Of a stretch of DNA of 64,000 nt, positions 34,614-46,315 are shown one piece after another; position 1 is the first letter of the stretch; every line of letters begins with the position of its first letter. The notes beneath the pieces are model-generated. The model ran no database searches and was not told the origin of the DNA. It saw only the letters and a program-made list of their open reading frames with translations. A program made the translations under genes and the position numbers. Source of the DNA: Rhabdophis nuchalis (taxonomy: Eukaryota > Chordata > Lepidosauria > Squamata > Natricidae); contig CM077645.1 of the NCBI GenBank assembly GCA_039707465.1, positions 141,441,503 through 141,505,502 on the forward strand. Direction: 5' to 3'.

Positions 34614-35465
34614 ATGGCTCGCAACTTAGGCATCCTCCTGGATTCACGGCTATCCGTAGACAACCATGTGATGGCCGTGACCAGGGGTGCTTTTTACCAG
34701 GTACACCTGGTACGCCAGTTGCATCCCTTTCTTGACCGGGACGCTCTCCGCACTGTCACTCAAGCACTCGTGATGTCCCGCCTAGACTATTGCAACGCTC
34801 TCTACATGGGGCTCCCCTTGAGGTGCATCCGGAAGCTCCAGTTAGTGCAGAATGCGGCCACGCGGGAGATTCTGGGAGCTTCTCGATGCTCCCACTAACA
34901 CCTCTCCTACGCGAGCTGCACTGGCTACCGGTCGCCTTCCGGGTGCGCTTCAAGGTGCTTGTCACCATCTTTAAATCGCTCCATGGCTCGGGGCCTAGTT
35001 ACTTGCGGGACCGTCTCCTGCCACATACCTCCCATCGACCGATTCGCTCCCATAGGGAGGGTCTCCTCAGGGTGCCAACCTCTGGTCAATGCCAGCTAGT
35101 GGTACCCAGGGGTAGGGCCTTCTCTGTGGCAGGGCCGGCCCTCTGGAACAACTTACCCCCCGAACTTCGTACCATCACAGACCTTCCCCTCTTTCGCCGC
35201 TCACTCAAGACATACTTTTTCCAGCAAGCTGGTCTAGCTTAGAGTTTAGACCTCAGGTGCGATACAGCTCTAGCCAATGGGTAAATGGATGGTGGGTTTT
35301 TATTAATGGGAATTTTTAGCACAGGTTTCTTAATTTAATTCTTTTTAATTATTGTTATTATATTTGCTGTTATTTATTGTGATTTTTAATTCCCCTGTGC
35401 ACCGCCCTGAGTCCATCTTGATGGAAATAGGTGTGGTATACAAATTGAAATAAATTGAAATTGAA
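34614..35465 (+). mobile_element. L2 LINE 3' fragment
   Basis: It starts at the ARNLGILLDSRLS block. One frameshift near 34896 splits the open frame (34581-34898 and 34790-35242); the rest is intact to LPPELRTITDLPLFRRSL. The tail is CCGCCCTGAGTCCATCTTG, then short AAATTGAAAT repeats (35443-35468). Confidence 0.88.
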
Positions 35466-35468
35466 ATA

Positions 35469-37679
35469 TGTACAATGGCCAAAGTTACACTCATCTCACA
35501 ATTCTGCTTTTTTCATTGGAACAAAAAGACTGGATCCTCCAGGAATCTTTGTTAACCCCATTAGCAATATGTCCTGTTCTGTTCGTATGTGTTGCACACT
35601 TAGGAAGATGTTGTGCAGTGTACTCACTGGTGGTTTGGTCCACCAATACTTTCTTAATTTGTTGGTGCCTATTTTTTATAACTTTCTGATAGATTTCACC
35701 ATCCAGTGTCTTGACCATTTAATTGGCAATATTTTCCACAAGGAGATCATGTAAAACTTCTCTGCTTGGTTTCCTCTATTTATTCACCAACCTTCAAAGA
35801 ACCTTGCACTTATTTGGTGATCTTTGTTTATCAACCTTCAAAGAATCCTGCGTTTATTTCAATTTCAACATGACTGTTGATATTCAGTAGGGTTACTTTC
35901 TAATTTCTCCATTTGTTCAGTTTTCATTTCTCCAGCTTCATTCTAGCCAATTTCAGACATTTCACTCTTTCTTCTACTTGCATTCTAAAATGTCTACCTA
36001 CAAATTAGTACCAAAGTTATATTAATTTATCTAGTATGCCTACGGTGCTTTAGTTGCCTAAATTTACAATACCTCATGAATTTGTGAAGAAACATTAGAG
36101 CTGATCTGATCAAGGTTTTACTTAAAGCAAAGTTTATTTCAATCCTCAGAAGAAATATCCAAGGGATGTCAAGGAGTTTTGTTAAAGCATTCCTCAAGCT
36201 GCATAATGCGCAAAATCTGCACAAACCTTTGCCCGCAATAAACTTTTGTCTATTGTTCTTCTGAAATCAAATTCATATTGGACTTGGAGGTTTCTCCTTA
36301 GGTTAAACATCTCAGGAATTGCTGAGGCAATCAAAGTAATTTTGCTAGTTGGCTGATTTCTTTCAGCTTGGGGAAAGTTATTACCCACATTTTATATTTG
36401 TTGATTCTGAGGTTCCTCGTGTTAACTGTTTCATCCTGTCAGACAATGAAATCTTTTCAGTTTCTGTGATGGTATGTCTATGATTATTGCTTCACACATA
36501 CAGAACACACTCAATGGGTATGGAAATAACCTAAAGACAGCCTTAAGACCTTACATCGTACTGTATATTGCCCTTTTTGAATTGATCAAATGAAGTATGG
36601 GATCAGTTTACTAGAACACATATGCATCCACTTGTCAGTTGAATATCGACCTACATATTAATAATGTCATTCATTCTTTTACATTTATTCTTCTTGATTT
36701 AAAGCATCACCAGGCCTTCTATTCTTAATGCATTCATCTTCCAAATCTCAATGCTTTTCTGACAGATGTATCCCTCCATCTTGGTTTTCCATTAGCATAG
36801 ATGAGATTCATTCATCTTCACATTGCTTCTTCCTTGAAGCATTGCCCTGCTTTCCTTACACTGAGATATCTACTTGGTGGTTTGCTTGACTTCCCACGTC
36901 ATCTCATCATCCAATATTTTTTCACAACCTATGGTCTTCAGTCAAAGTTTTGACTTTTCCACACCAGGATTTTAATTTTTCTACTGTAAATGAAATTAAT
37001 ATACTTACCGTGTTTTACACAAGTCCTATCTACTAAATTTTATTATGTGAAAAAATGACTTTTGAATGTCGTTTCTATTATTTCCCTTTAGCATCCTATA
37101 CATTGTGATGGATATTACTCTGAGAAACATTGATTGGTTAAAGGTCATTCCTATCACTCTGACAATATCCTGCAAAATGTGTATGTTATGTGAAAGTATA
37201 CCACATTTTGGAGATAAAATTGCAAGACAAATGGAAGAAATAACAAATCCTCATAAGCCAAATAAACAATCCATTGTTATCTGAGCATGGTGTGAAATTT
37301 GCTTGTTTTACCAGTAGACCAGAAGAGGGAGTAAATACCCCTGGGTATTTCTTTGCACTATTCTTTATAGAACATCATGTCATTTTTATTACTTTATTAT
37401 TATTATTTCATGCTCACATTGGAAAGGTAAAACTAATGCTAGTCTATCTCTTGAAAAACATTCATTCTTCTGCTTTTATGTAGATAAGGCAAAAGCACTA
37501 TTTATCTGCAAAGTTGCAGAACACTATTTTTTTTACAGAACTGGACAATACACATAAAGAGAATCAAGCAATATGCATGTTTATTGTCTGGTTCTCTTTA
37601 TGTGCATTGTCATTTTCTCTAGACTCAGATATCTATTGGACCAATGTAGTAAATTAAGTTCCTATAATGAAATAGCTAC
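35469..37679. other. 2.2-kb interval without recognised genes
   Basis: Minus-strand ORFs at 35491-35718, 36027-36224 and 36194-36388 are short and match no family I know. Some decayed LINE may be hidden here, but no diagnostic motif was visible. Confidence 0.4.
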
Positions 37680-37790
37680 AGCTGAGCAGCTGAGCAGTGG
37701 CCTAAAGGTGGAATTCTCAACTCACAATCAGAAGGCTATGAATATGATCCTAGGTATCAGCAGATATTTCTCTCTCTGGGTGAAATAAGT
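37680..37790 (+). mobile_element. Possible tRNA-like SINE remnant
   Basis: GAGCAGTGGCCTAAAGG resembles an A box, and TGAATATGATCCTAGGT some 50 bp later resembles a B box. Degenerate; low confidence. Confidence 0.35.
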
Positions 37791-37921
37791 TATTGTCTGC
37801 TGTGAACTCTGCATAGACATCAGGAAGGGTAACTGGACAGTAAATGCTTGAGCTCCATCTTGTTACCCCAACTCCACCTTGATTCAAGAGATTACAGGGT
37901 CATTAAAATTAAAAAAAAAAG

Positions 37922-37946
37922 AAATAGCTATAGCTATAGCTATAGC
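37922..37946. repeat. (TAGCTA)n short tandem repeat
   Basis: Four TAGCTA units, just upstream of an L2 tail. Confidence 0.8.
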
Positions 37947-37951
37947 AGTTC

Positions 37952-38016
37952 CTATTCCCGCCTCGAGTCCCTTCGGGGAGAGAGAGCGGGTTATAAATAA
38001 AATTATTATTATTATT
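37952..38016 (+). mobile_element. L2 3'-tail fragment with (ATT)n
   Basis: CCTCGAGTCCCTTCGGGGAG, GAGCGGGTTATAAATAAAA and then (ATT)n at 38001-38016. Confidence 0.75.
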
Positions 38017-38563
38017 CTCCAAGTAATGCTTGGAATTTTTTTTTAAACTTATTTGCGACTTCTTTGGAGAAGGTGAATCATAATCTTTCCAGATAACATT
38101 ATTTACAAACCACTAAAGAAGATAACGTTTGGAATGCTGTATTTTTAATTATACAGATTATCCTGTGTTGACTGTGTAGAATGCATGCTATAGAAAGGTA
38201 TCGAAAGAAGAAGCATATTACTACTGTTCCTACTACTAAAAATAACAATAAATGGTTCAATAGAGCTTAGATAAAAAAGCTTAAAAAAGATAAAGCAAGA
38301 TTTCTTTTTTTTACTTTCACAAGTCTCAGCAGAAATAGTTTTAGACTATTCAAAACCTAAACTAAAATAGCTTTTTAGAAAGCAACAATATATCCTGAAA
38401 GAATACATCTGTGGAAAAGAAGTAAATAGTAACAAGTATGAAATCACAAAGTGAAAACCGTAATTATGGAGTGATTAGGAATATCTGACTTGAAAATGAT
38501 GTTTGCCTGCAGATTTAGAACATTTAGAAAAATTCCATGTTTGAATGTATTTCAAGAGTAACA
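38017..38563. other. AT-rich interval, nothing recognised
   Basis: No gene or named repeat was recognised. Confidence 0.4.
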
Positions 38564-38571
38564 TTCTACAG

Positions 38572-38881
38572 CAGTGTTCACCAACAATTCCGCCTGGTGT
38601 GTTGGTGGAAGGAGGGAAAGGGTTTTTTGTGAGGAGCATGCGTGCATGCACACAGCTTCATTTGTGTGAGTGATGGGCACCCACCACTCTGTACAAGTAG
38701 GGCTGTTAAGCGCTAGTGCCCACTGCTTGTGTGAGTTGGGATGCAAGTGCTGGCACCCACTGCTTGTGTGAATTAGGCTGTGCTCATGTGCGCACACGTG
38801 CCAGCCTGTCACTCACATGGTCTAGTAACAAATAAGCCATGTCTCGACAGTGGTCCATAGCCCACAGGTTGGGGATCCCTG
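38572..38881. mobile_element. hAT-type MITE, GGGATCCCCAACC terminus
   Basis: CAGTGTTCACCAAC and GTTGGGGATCCCTG are imperfect inverted ends. Flanks TTCTACAG and TCCCATAG agree at 5 of 8. The interior has three related CCCACTGCTTGTGTGA-type units (38660-38775). Confidence 0.6.
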
Positions 38882-38889
38882 TCCCATAG

Positions 38890-39599
38890 CCCACATTTAG
38901 GGAGCTTGCAACTAAGGTGGTAGAAAGAGAAAAAAACATTGTTGTCCTTGTGAATGCTAGCTTGTTGCACTGTAGTGAATATATTGCTGAAAGCACTGGC
39001 CTGGGTCTGTTCAGGTTGGGGATTGAAAGATCAGGTCACGCTGGAATAGGGTGGAGTGGAGGATGGCCACATATATATAATCTTTATTTACTTGTTTACA
39101 ACGAAATTGGTTTTGTAGTTGAATGGCCATGGTCTTCTTTTCTTTTGTGCTGATGTTTCAACTAGCAGCTATGGCTGGCAGCTTCAGAGGCAGCTGTTTT
39201 TTGATGTTTTGTCATTTTGTAGCAATTTTGTGGCATTTTTGCGCTTTTTTGTAGCATTTTCCTGCTGAGCCATCCTTGTTTCTGTATATGGCAGAAACAT
39301 TTCTTTTTACTTCGCAATACTTTTTTAGATCTGGCAGAAGGTTTTGGCTGTTTTCAGAATGAGTGTTAGCATGTGTGAATACGTTCTAGTTTGTGAAAAT
39401 GTGTTGTAGTGAATCAGAAGGTGATGGCTGGGTACCCTGATGGTGCTGAGAGCTATTGAAGCTTAATGTACCTCAGGGTTCCTGGCTTCCCCTTCCATGT
39501 TAGGCATTTATAATCCATATTTATGCCAAAAACTTAGGAAAGTCAATACATGTAGCACTTAATGTGGTGGTATCTTCGTCAGTTTCTAGTTGTGACTGT
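38890..39599. other. Unassigned interval
   Basis: Contains repeated TTTTGTAGCAATTTTGTGGC-like text (39210-39260). No gene was recognised. Confidence 0.4.
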
Positions 39600-40250
39600 T
39601 AAGATCAGAGTGTTAAGGTCCTTTGTTATTTCCATTTGCATTTCTTCCAGTTCCCCTTGAAACCTTTTCCAAAAATTATCTTGCTTTTTGGATTAAGTTC
39701 AATTGGAAGCTCCATTATTTAAAAGTGAAGATCATGCTTTCCAATTTATCCATCAAAATTGTATTTTTTTTCATATTTGCCAGTCGAAAAGAAATTCTCT
39801 TTCTATTTGCGTGGTAGTCTGATTTTTTTAAGTGCAATCACATCTGCATGGTTAATGTTCAGTCTAGTAGATGAATTCTGCTTCAAAACATGATATCTGG
39901 TGTTCTTTCTGACAAGGTGCACAAGAATATCCCTTGGTACATTCTTTAATTTTGCAAATTGAGTATTGATTCTAAAAAATGTTATCAATTTTTGCATCCA
40001 TATCATCTCATCCTTTTGCAGAAAGTTTGTTAAACTTTTATCTAATGCTGTCTCTGAAAGTATCAGGCAGAATTATTATTCTCTCAATTCTAGTTATTGC
40101 CAGACTTTCTTAATCCTTTTACATTATTCTGTTTATTATTTATGTTTTACTTTTCTAAAATTTCCACTTTGTCATTAATTTATTTTTTTCTTTTGGGTAC
40201 CCTATATATTCTTCAATTTGGGGGGGGGGGGTTAACTTCCACTCTTTCAT
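39600..40250 (-). pseudogene. Decayed L1 ORF1 remnant
   Basis: The minus-strand ORF at 40006-39803 reads FRINTQFAKLKNVPRDILVH, then VRKNTRYHVLKQNSSTRLN. This is the distal RRM of L1 ORF1p (compare YRINSAYARINEVPREIHV of the first element), but it belongs to a different, older L1 lineage. Stops and frameshifts follow. Confidence 0.6.
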
Positions 40251-40444
40251 CTTGGCACCCTTTTTTCTATTTCCAATTCACATCCAGCTATTTATTTTCA
40301 ATAAATATGGCATAACCATATCTGGTTTCCCATCCTTTCAAACATTTTTTGCAGTATTTCTAGAATAATTCTTTTCTGTTGGTTGTTTTAATGAAGCTTT
40401 TATTCCTTCATTCTGCTTTCCAATTTTTATCATGATCACCTTTT

Positions 40445-40446
<2 letters not shown>

Positions 40447-40540
<94 letters not shown>
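40447..40540. repeat. (TAA)n microsatellite, left flank of an R4/Dong-like LINE
   Basis: About 31 uninterrupted AAT units end exactly where the LINE sequence begins. A shorter TAA run follows the LINE at 41639-41650. Confidence 0.93.
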
Positions 40541-40855
40541 GCCTCTGTAATGAGAAAGATGAGACAGTCAACCACCTGATCAGTGGGTGCAGCAAAATTT
40601 CACAAACTGATTACCTATAACGCCATGACCGCATTGCTAAGATCATTCACTGGAAATTGTGCCAGATGTTTGGATTTGAATCCAAACAAAAATCACTGGG
40701 AACATCAGGTTGAGAAAGTTTTAGAGACTGAGAAAGTCAAGATCTTGTGGGACTTCAGAATCCACACTGACAGGCACTTGTCCTACAACACACCTGATAG
40801 AACAATAATTGAAAAGAAAAAAGTTTGGTTCGTTGACATTGCAATACCTGGTGAT

Positions 40856-41030
40856 CAGGGGTGGGTTTCAAATTTTTTAGAACCTACTCTGTAGGTGTGG
40901 CCTATTTTGTGGGCGTGGCTTCGCAGTCATGTGACAGGTGGGAGTGGCCACCTTTTAAAATGTGGTGAAACTCATTTAACAACGCTCTTGCTTAGCAACC
41001 AAAATTTTGGACTCAATTGTGATGATAAAT

Positions 41031-41094
<64 letters not shown>

Positions 41095-41098
41095 TTTT

Positions 41099-41131
<33 letters not shown>

Positions 41132-41317
41132 TTTCCTTCCTTCCTTCCTTTTTTCCTTCTTTCCTTCCTTCCTTTCCTTTACCTTCCCGTTGGGTCACTG
41201 GCAGCGGTGGGCCAGGTTTATTTCCAGGTACGCCGGTGGAACCCCCTCTCACCGGTTCTCTAAATTTCACCAACCGGTTCTCGCGAGTAGGTGCGAACCT
41301 GCAGAAACCCACCCCTG
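40856..41317 (+). mobile_element. hAT MITE (GGGGTGGGTTTC family), 462 bp, complete
   Basis: Ends CAGGGGTGGGTTTC and GAAACCCACCCCTG are perfect 14-bp inverted repeats. The 8-mer CTGGTGAT flanks both exactly (40848-40855 and 41318-41325). Removing it joins the R4/Dong codons (IPGD to ARIE). The interior holds a (CTTT)n tract and, on the right, two ACCGGTTCTC motifs. Confidence 0.95.
41034..41180. repeat. (CTTT)n microsatellite inside a MITE
   Basis: Roughly 25 TTTC units, then CCTT units. It lies wholly within the MITE at 40856-41317. Confidence 0.9.
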
Positions 41318-41654
41318 CTGGTGATGCACGAATTGAAAATAAGAAGCAAGAAAAAATCACAAAATACTGGGACTTGCAAAATGATGTTGAGCAACTGTGG
41401 AGGAGGAAGTCGTGTGTGATTGGAGCCCTTGGAGCAATACCTAGGGGACTGTCTCGCTATTTGGAGGTTCTAGGTTTGCCAGACTTGAACATTCTGACTC
41501 TACAAAGGGCCACCCGCTTGGAACAGCTTCTATCCTCCGACGTTACCTTAACAGTTCCTAGGTCCTTGGTTAGGACTCGAGCTGTTGAGCTACCAACCAG
41601 CCCCAAAGGCTGTGAATCTCACCAAAGATTAACCACAGAATAATAATAATATAT

Positions 41655-42434
41655 ATTTACATATACATATACATATTCAAAACTAAAAGTAAATAAGTTA
41701 CAAACCTGAAAGTAAAAGACAGCCTTCAATGTTTTTCTTTCTTCACTTCCTTTATATTCTTAAGGCTTTAGTCCATTCTGTCTTTCTATAGTTGTAATGA
41801 CACAGTCTGTCTCATACTATCTTTATCTTCTTATCTTGTAACTTCTACCAATTATCTTTTCCATTTAATATCAAATAATCAACATTCCCGGAAGTTCTGA
41901 TCTGTTTATTTAATTAATTCTACTTAATGCCAAAAGCACTGTCACCATAAGCTTTATCTTTCAAATTAATACCTTTCCATTCATCAAAATCTTGATTAAT
42001 CTCTTTGCTGTTATTTTTGAAATCTTTTAAAAACATTATTTTTTTTCTTCATTTTATTTTCTGTCATTCCGAAGGAAGGCTAATTCACTGGGAAGTTTTC
42101 TTTGTCCCACTGTTTTCAAAGACTTCTTTTCAACTGCAAATCAATTTATTCTAAAGTGATATAAAGTGAGTATTGGACAGTCATAGAGTCCTTTAAAAGG
42201 ATGCTTGGCTTGGGTGAACTACTTACTTCTCCTGGGATCCCCTAGCCACTCTACCCATAACAAAACTGTAAGAATTTCACACCCGATCTTCTCCTGAGGA
42301 ACAACTTTCTAGGGTGCATGCGGGCAATCTCTTGTTCTTTCTGTTATCCAGAAAGACTTTCTTTGGGCAGAAATCATTGCTGGCCAGTCTTCACTTTGTT
42401 GCATGTTTTCACTGTATCAGATATGCTTAGTATG
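41655..42434. other. AT-rich interval, nothing recognised
   Basis: No gene or named repeat was recognised. Confidence 0.42.
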
Positions 42435-42442
42435 CCATAAAA

Positions 42443-43200
42443 CTGTGATGGCAAACCTATGGCACACATGCTACCTGTAGCATGCAGGCCAGCTGATTTT
42501 TAGCCTTTTGGAGGGCCAGGGAGGCAGTTTTTGCCCTCCCCAAGCTGGGAAGGGTGAAAAATGGCCCCACAGAAAGGGCCTTCTCAGGGTGCCGTCGGCC
42601 GGGCAATGCCGACTGGCGATACCCAGGGGAAGAGCCTTCTCTGTGGCGGGTCCTGCCCTTTGGAACGACCTACCCCCTGAATTGCGTACCATCTCAGACC
42701 TCCGCTTCTTCCGCCAGTGTCTAAAGACACATCTCTTTCAGCAAGCCAGCCTAACCTAACCTCCCGTCGGGGCTATTTTAGTTTTTAATTTGGTTTTAGC
42801 ATAGGACTGTAATTTAATATGTTTTTAAATTTTCTATTTATCATTTTGTATGTTTTTAAATTCCTGTGCGCTGCCCTGGGTCCTTCGTGGAGAAGGGCGG
42901 GATATAAATGTGATTAAAATAAATAAAAATAAATTGGAAGTTCACCCTCCCCAGGCTCTGGAGGCTTTCCCAGAGACTGGGGAAGGCAAAAATGGACTCC
43001 CCCAGCCCCCCAGAAGAAATATCAAGCTTAGCTTGGAAGCAAGTAGTGTGACGTACATGGGGGAAAGCTTGGGGGATTATTGTACATGCATACGCATGTG
43101 GAGACACGCTTTGCATAATGAATGCCAGCACAAGCATGTGCTATTGCGCACACGCCCTTGCATTTTTGCACCCAACAATAAAAAGGTTAGCCCATCACTG
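42443..43200. mobile_element. hAT MITE (CAGTGATGGC terminus family) with nested L2
   Basis: CTGTGATGGCAAACCTATGGCAC at the left and AAAAGGTTAGCCCATCACTG at the right are inverted ends. Flanks CCATAAAA (42435-42442) and CCATAGAA (43201-43208) agree at 7 of 8. Related copies: 50279-50913 and 63232-63606. Confidence 0.85.
42563..42937 (+). mobile_element. L2 3' fragment nested in the MITE
   Basis: It runs from the EGLLRVPSAGQC block through GPALWNDLPPELRTISDLRF to the tail GGGCGGGATATAAATGTG plus AAATAAAA repeats. Confidence 0.87.
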
Positions 43201-43208
43201 CCATAGAA

Positions 43209-45209
43209 CCTTGCATGGAAGTCATACAGGATCTCTTTGAAGAAACCAAAGATTCTCATCAAGACCCATTTAATATTGTGAGAGATTTCATGTCACTGCA
43301 TACAATTCAGAGTAAATTTTTGCTTAATTACTTTTATCCATTTAATGGACATGATAATTCAGACTCTGTGGGAATATGTAATTCTGGAAACACCAGAAGT
43401 GTTATGTTTTAACTGATCAACTCTTCTGCCTCACATGAATAAACAATCTATTTAATAGGATTAACTATAGCTTTGATGGCTTCATTACTATTTCAAGCCA
43501 AGGGAATGTTTTCCTGTTCTTTTGCTCCCATCTAATGGACCTGGCCTCACCACCAGCTCTTTGAAGGAATGATGAGTCCACCAATCATGCTTGACTTCGT
43601 TGAACAGGGAACAAGCATCAAATCTCTCCAACCTGTTCAAGGAAACTGACTATACAAATTAAGGAAGGCTGGTGGATGGAATTCTCTGTCCTAATCCTGC
43701 AGGATAGCTCTTATATTCATATAATTATTCATTTATTAAAAAAAAAAATTGCAAGCATCTCTGCCAGTCTGGAAATTGGTCAGAGAACATCCTTTAGTTT
43801 AATAATTTTCAATCTTCAATCCATTTTATCTTTATGGATATATCATCCCTTTCTTAAGAAAATAGGCATTAACTTTATAATTGTCTTCCCCTTCTCCTCT
43901 TACTTCTTCCAAATGAATACATTGCATGTCAAATGAGATATTTGAAGTGTCAAACTTCAAGGGCAATTATGTGATGCTTAATAGTCTTTCCAGTGACTAA
44001 CCACAGCATCCCTTTGTTAACAAACAAGCAATCATCATTCTCATTATTATCACTTTTTTAAAAGTTGTTAAGATTGCAAATGAATCGAATAACTTCTTAA
44101 TTCTGGACTGCAGGGACTTCTTGAGACTCATACATTATATAAAGAACAGAACCAAGGTCTATCTTTATACATAATAAAGAATTAAATATTTTGATTTACA
44201 TGATGCAATATCTTATATGGCAAGTTATATCTGTGAGAAATTTAAATAAAATTCATTTTTAGAAGATCATAAAGAACAAAAAAAAAGGAGATGTTACAGT
44301 GTGCGTCTATGTTACTAAAAATAAAAATAAAATCCTAATATGGACAAGAAGTTTTATTTAGAAATAGAACTTTTGTTATATTTTATGCTGGTAGGCAGAG
44401 ACAGATATTTTTTTTCCTTATTATTTTCCTCCCCAAAAGCTAAGGTGCGTCTTATACTCTGGAGCATATTATACTCTGAAAAATATGGTAGTTATAAGGG
44501 AATTGGTAGTAATAAAGGAATCATTTTCCTGGGAGAGCTAACTTCTATTATTTTTTATTGCTTTAATTTTTTTTTAGTATTTTAAGTGTAATATATTCAG
44601 TATATTTAAATTGTAAGCAGCTTTGGCGAAAATAAACTACCTCTTCTATTGATCATGAACCTGCACCGCTAATTATAGTATTTCGCGAGGACACCTTCAG
44701 GCAAGTTAAATGCAATGTCATATTACGATAAGACTAGCAATTAAATTGGTTTGGTGAAATTAATGTTTATGATAATGGAATTGATCAATCCCTCTCCCTT
44801 TCTAAATCATAATTTTAGCTCTTTTGCACTGATGACACTGCTATTCTCTCCTGACCCAAATTGGCTAATATTGTAGCTTTAGGGCATTGGATGAATAAGG
44901 CCAAATTGAAGATATGGGAATAAAATATTCTAAAGTAGAGCTAATGTTCATCACCAAGAAACATGGCCCATGTGACTGGAAAATTAACAGCTTTTCTCTG
45001 AGTAAGTAAAAGTCCATAAATAAGTGGTACCTATTTTCAGACTTCTACTTTTGGGACATAGCAAATTTGAATGGTCATCACTTGAGTGCAGAAAGCTGCC
45101 AGACCAATTCTTAAATTTGCTAGCTTCAGTAAGAATAAAGTTTTCCCTGCTCCTATTCAGATATTTATTCAGATATGCAACTCAGCTCAATTGAATGGTG
45201 GCCAGATTT
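43209..45209. other. 2-kb AT-rich interval, no genes recognised
   Basis: The phrase AAGGTGCGTCTTATACTCTGG with a partly repeated TTATACTCTGAAAAATA (44443-44488) resembles the end of an old DNA transposon common in squamates. The rest is unassigned. Confidence 0.4.
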
Positions 45210-45435
45210 GTAATATCCAGGTAGGCCTCGCCTTTGACCACAATTGAGCCCAAAATTTCTGTTGCTAACTATGATAGTTGTTAAGGGTATTTTGCTCCAT
45301 TTTATGACCTTTTATGCCACAGTTAAGTGAATCCCTGCAGTCATTAAGTCAGTAACGTGATTGTTAAGTGAATCTGGCTTTCCCATTGGCATTGCTTGTC
45401 AGAAGGTTACAGAAGGTATTCAAGTGAATCCAGGA

Positions 45436-45521
45436 CAATACAATACAATACAATACAATACAATACAATACAATACAATACAATACAATACAATACAATA
45501 CAATACAATACAATACAATAG
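45436..45521. repeat. (CAATA)n microsatellite
   Basis: About 17 perfect 5-bp units, continuous with the CR1 3' end. Confidence 0.94.
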
Positions 45522-45865
45522 CAGAGTTGGAAGGGACCTTGTAGGTCATCTAGTCCAACCCCCTGCGTGGGCAGGAACCTTATACCATTTCAGACAAATG
45601 GCTATCTAACATCTTCTTAAAGACTTCCAGGGTTGGGGCATTCACAACTTCTGGAGGCAAGCTGTTCCAGAGGTTAATTGTTCTAATTGTCAGGAAATTT
45701 CTCCTTAGTTCTAAGTTGCTTCTCTCCTTGATTAGTTTCCACCCATTTCTTCTTGTCCTGCCCCCAGGTGCCTTGGAGAATAGTTTGACTCCCTCTTCTT
45801 TGTGGCACCCTCTGAGATATCGGAACACTGCTATCATGTCTCCCCTGGTCCTTCTCTACTACAAC
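45436..45865 (-). mobile_element. CR1 3' fragment with long (CAATA)n tail
   Basis: On the minus strand the ORF2 end (GDMIAVFRYLRGCHKEEGVK, WNSLPPEVVNAPTLEVFKKM) leads to the GGTTGGACTAGATGACC phrase. About 17 (TATTG) units follow (45436-45521). It is inserted in the repeat at 45218-46009. Confidence 0.9.
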
Positions 45866-46175
45866 CATCATAAATATGACTCAGTTGCCAAGTGAATTTT
45901 GAATTTGGAGATGCTGCAATGGTCACAAGTGTGAGAAATGATCACTTTTTTCACTGCTGTTGTAACTTCAAACAGCTACTAAACAAATTGTTGTAACTCA
46001 AACTACCTGTACTGTGTTTTAATCTATTCAGCCTAAATTCATCAGAATCTTGTTACAGTTCTCTAACTCTTCTGTGGATACTTTTCTGCAGTTAGAATTG
46101 GGACATACACACCTCGATATAACTCCAAAGGAGAATCTGCCACTTGAAATATTGGCTGCCATAGGCCCTCTAAAA

Positions 46176-46307
46176 CAAGGGTGTCAAACTCACATTGTCA
46201 CAGCAGTATCACGTGATGTATCAGGACTTTTTTCCTTTGCTAACCAAGCATGGGCATGGCCAGTGCATGACGCATCCAACCTGCAAGCCACGAGTTTGAC
46301 AGCCTTG
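46176..46307. mobile_element. hAT MITE (CAGGGGTGTCAAACTC family), 132 bp
   Basis: CAAGGGTGTCAAACTC and GAGTTTGACAGCCTTG are inverted ends. Flanks CTCTAAAA (46168-46175) and CTCTAGAA (46308-46315) agree at 7 of 8. Confidence 0.88.
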
Positions 46308-46315
46308 CTCTAGAA

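Larger units (their letters stand above)
40541..41520 (+). pseudogene. R4/Dong-like ORF C-terminus (zinc knuckle plus restriction-like endonuclease)
   Basis: SLCNEKDETVNHLISGCSK is the zinc-knuckle block. RHDRIAKIIHWKLCQMFG follows in another frame. KVKILWDFRIHTD, TPDRTIIEKKK and VDIAIPGD form the endonuclease core (PD...E/D-KK). After the MITE the frame resumes ARIENKKQEKITKYWDLQND and WRRKSCVIGALGAIPRGLSR. One or more frameshifts near 40615-40690 and the MITE disable it. The reverse transcriptase lies upstream of the truncation and is absent. Confidence 0.72.
40541..41650 (+). mobile_element. R4/Dong-like LINE, 5'-truncated, in a TAA repeat, split by a MITE
   Basis: Coding text in two parts (40541-40855 and 41326-41510) matches the C-terminus of R4/Dong-type LINEs with a restriction-like endonuclease. 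TAA repeats flank both ends. The founding Dong element of silkworm is known to insert in TAA repeats, so the flanks fit target-specific insertion. Confidence 0.72.
45218..46009. mobile_element. Interspersed repeat with CAGGTAG ends, split by CR1
   Basis: CAGGTAGGCCTCGCCTTTGA at the left and TTGTAACTCAAACTACCTG at the right are imperfect inverted ends. The interior has GTTAAGTGAATC and GTCATTAAGTCAGTAACGTG-like phrases, resumed after the CR1 (CATAAATATGACTCAGTTGC). No clear target duplication was found. Probably a non-autonomous DNA element. Confidence 0.55.

Noticed and set aside
40338..40620. Poly-leucine and poly-asparagine ORFs on the two strands
   Set aside because: Low-complexity translations of the (AAT)n tract at 40447-40540; only the last residues of the plus ORF are R4/Dong text.
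41236..41643. 135-aa ORF with an N-terminus unlike its C-terminus
   Set aside because: Chance fusion of MITE right-end sequence with R4/Dong codons that resume at 41326.
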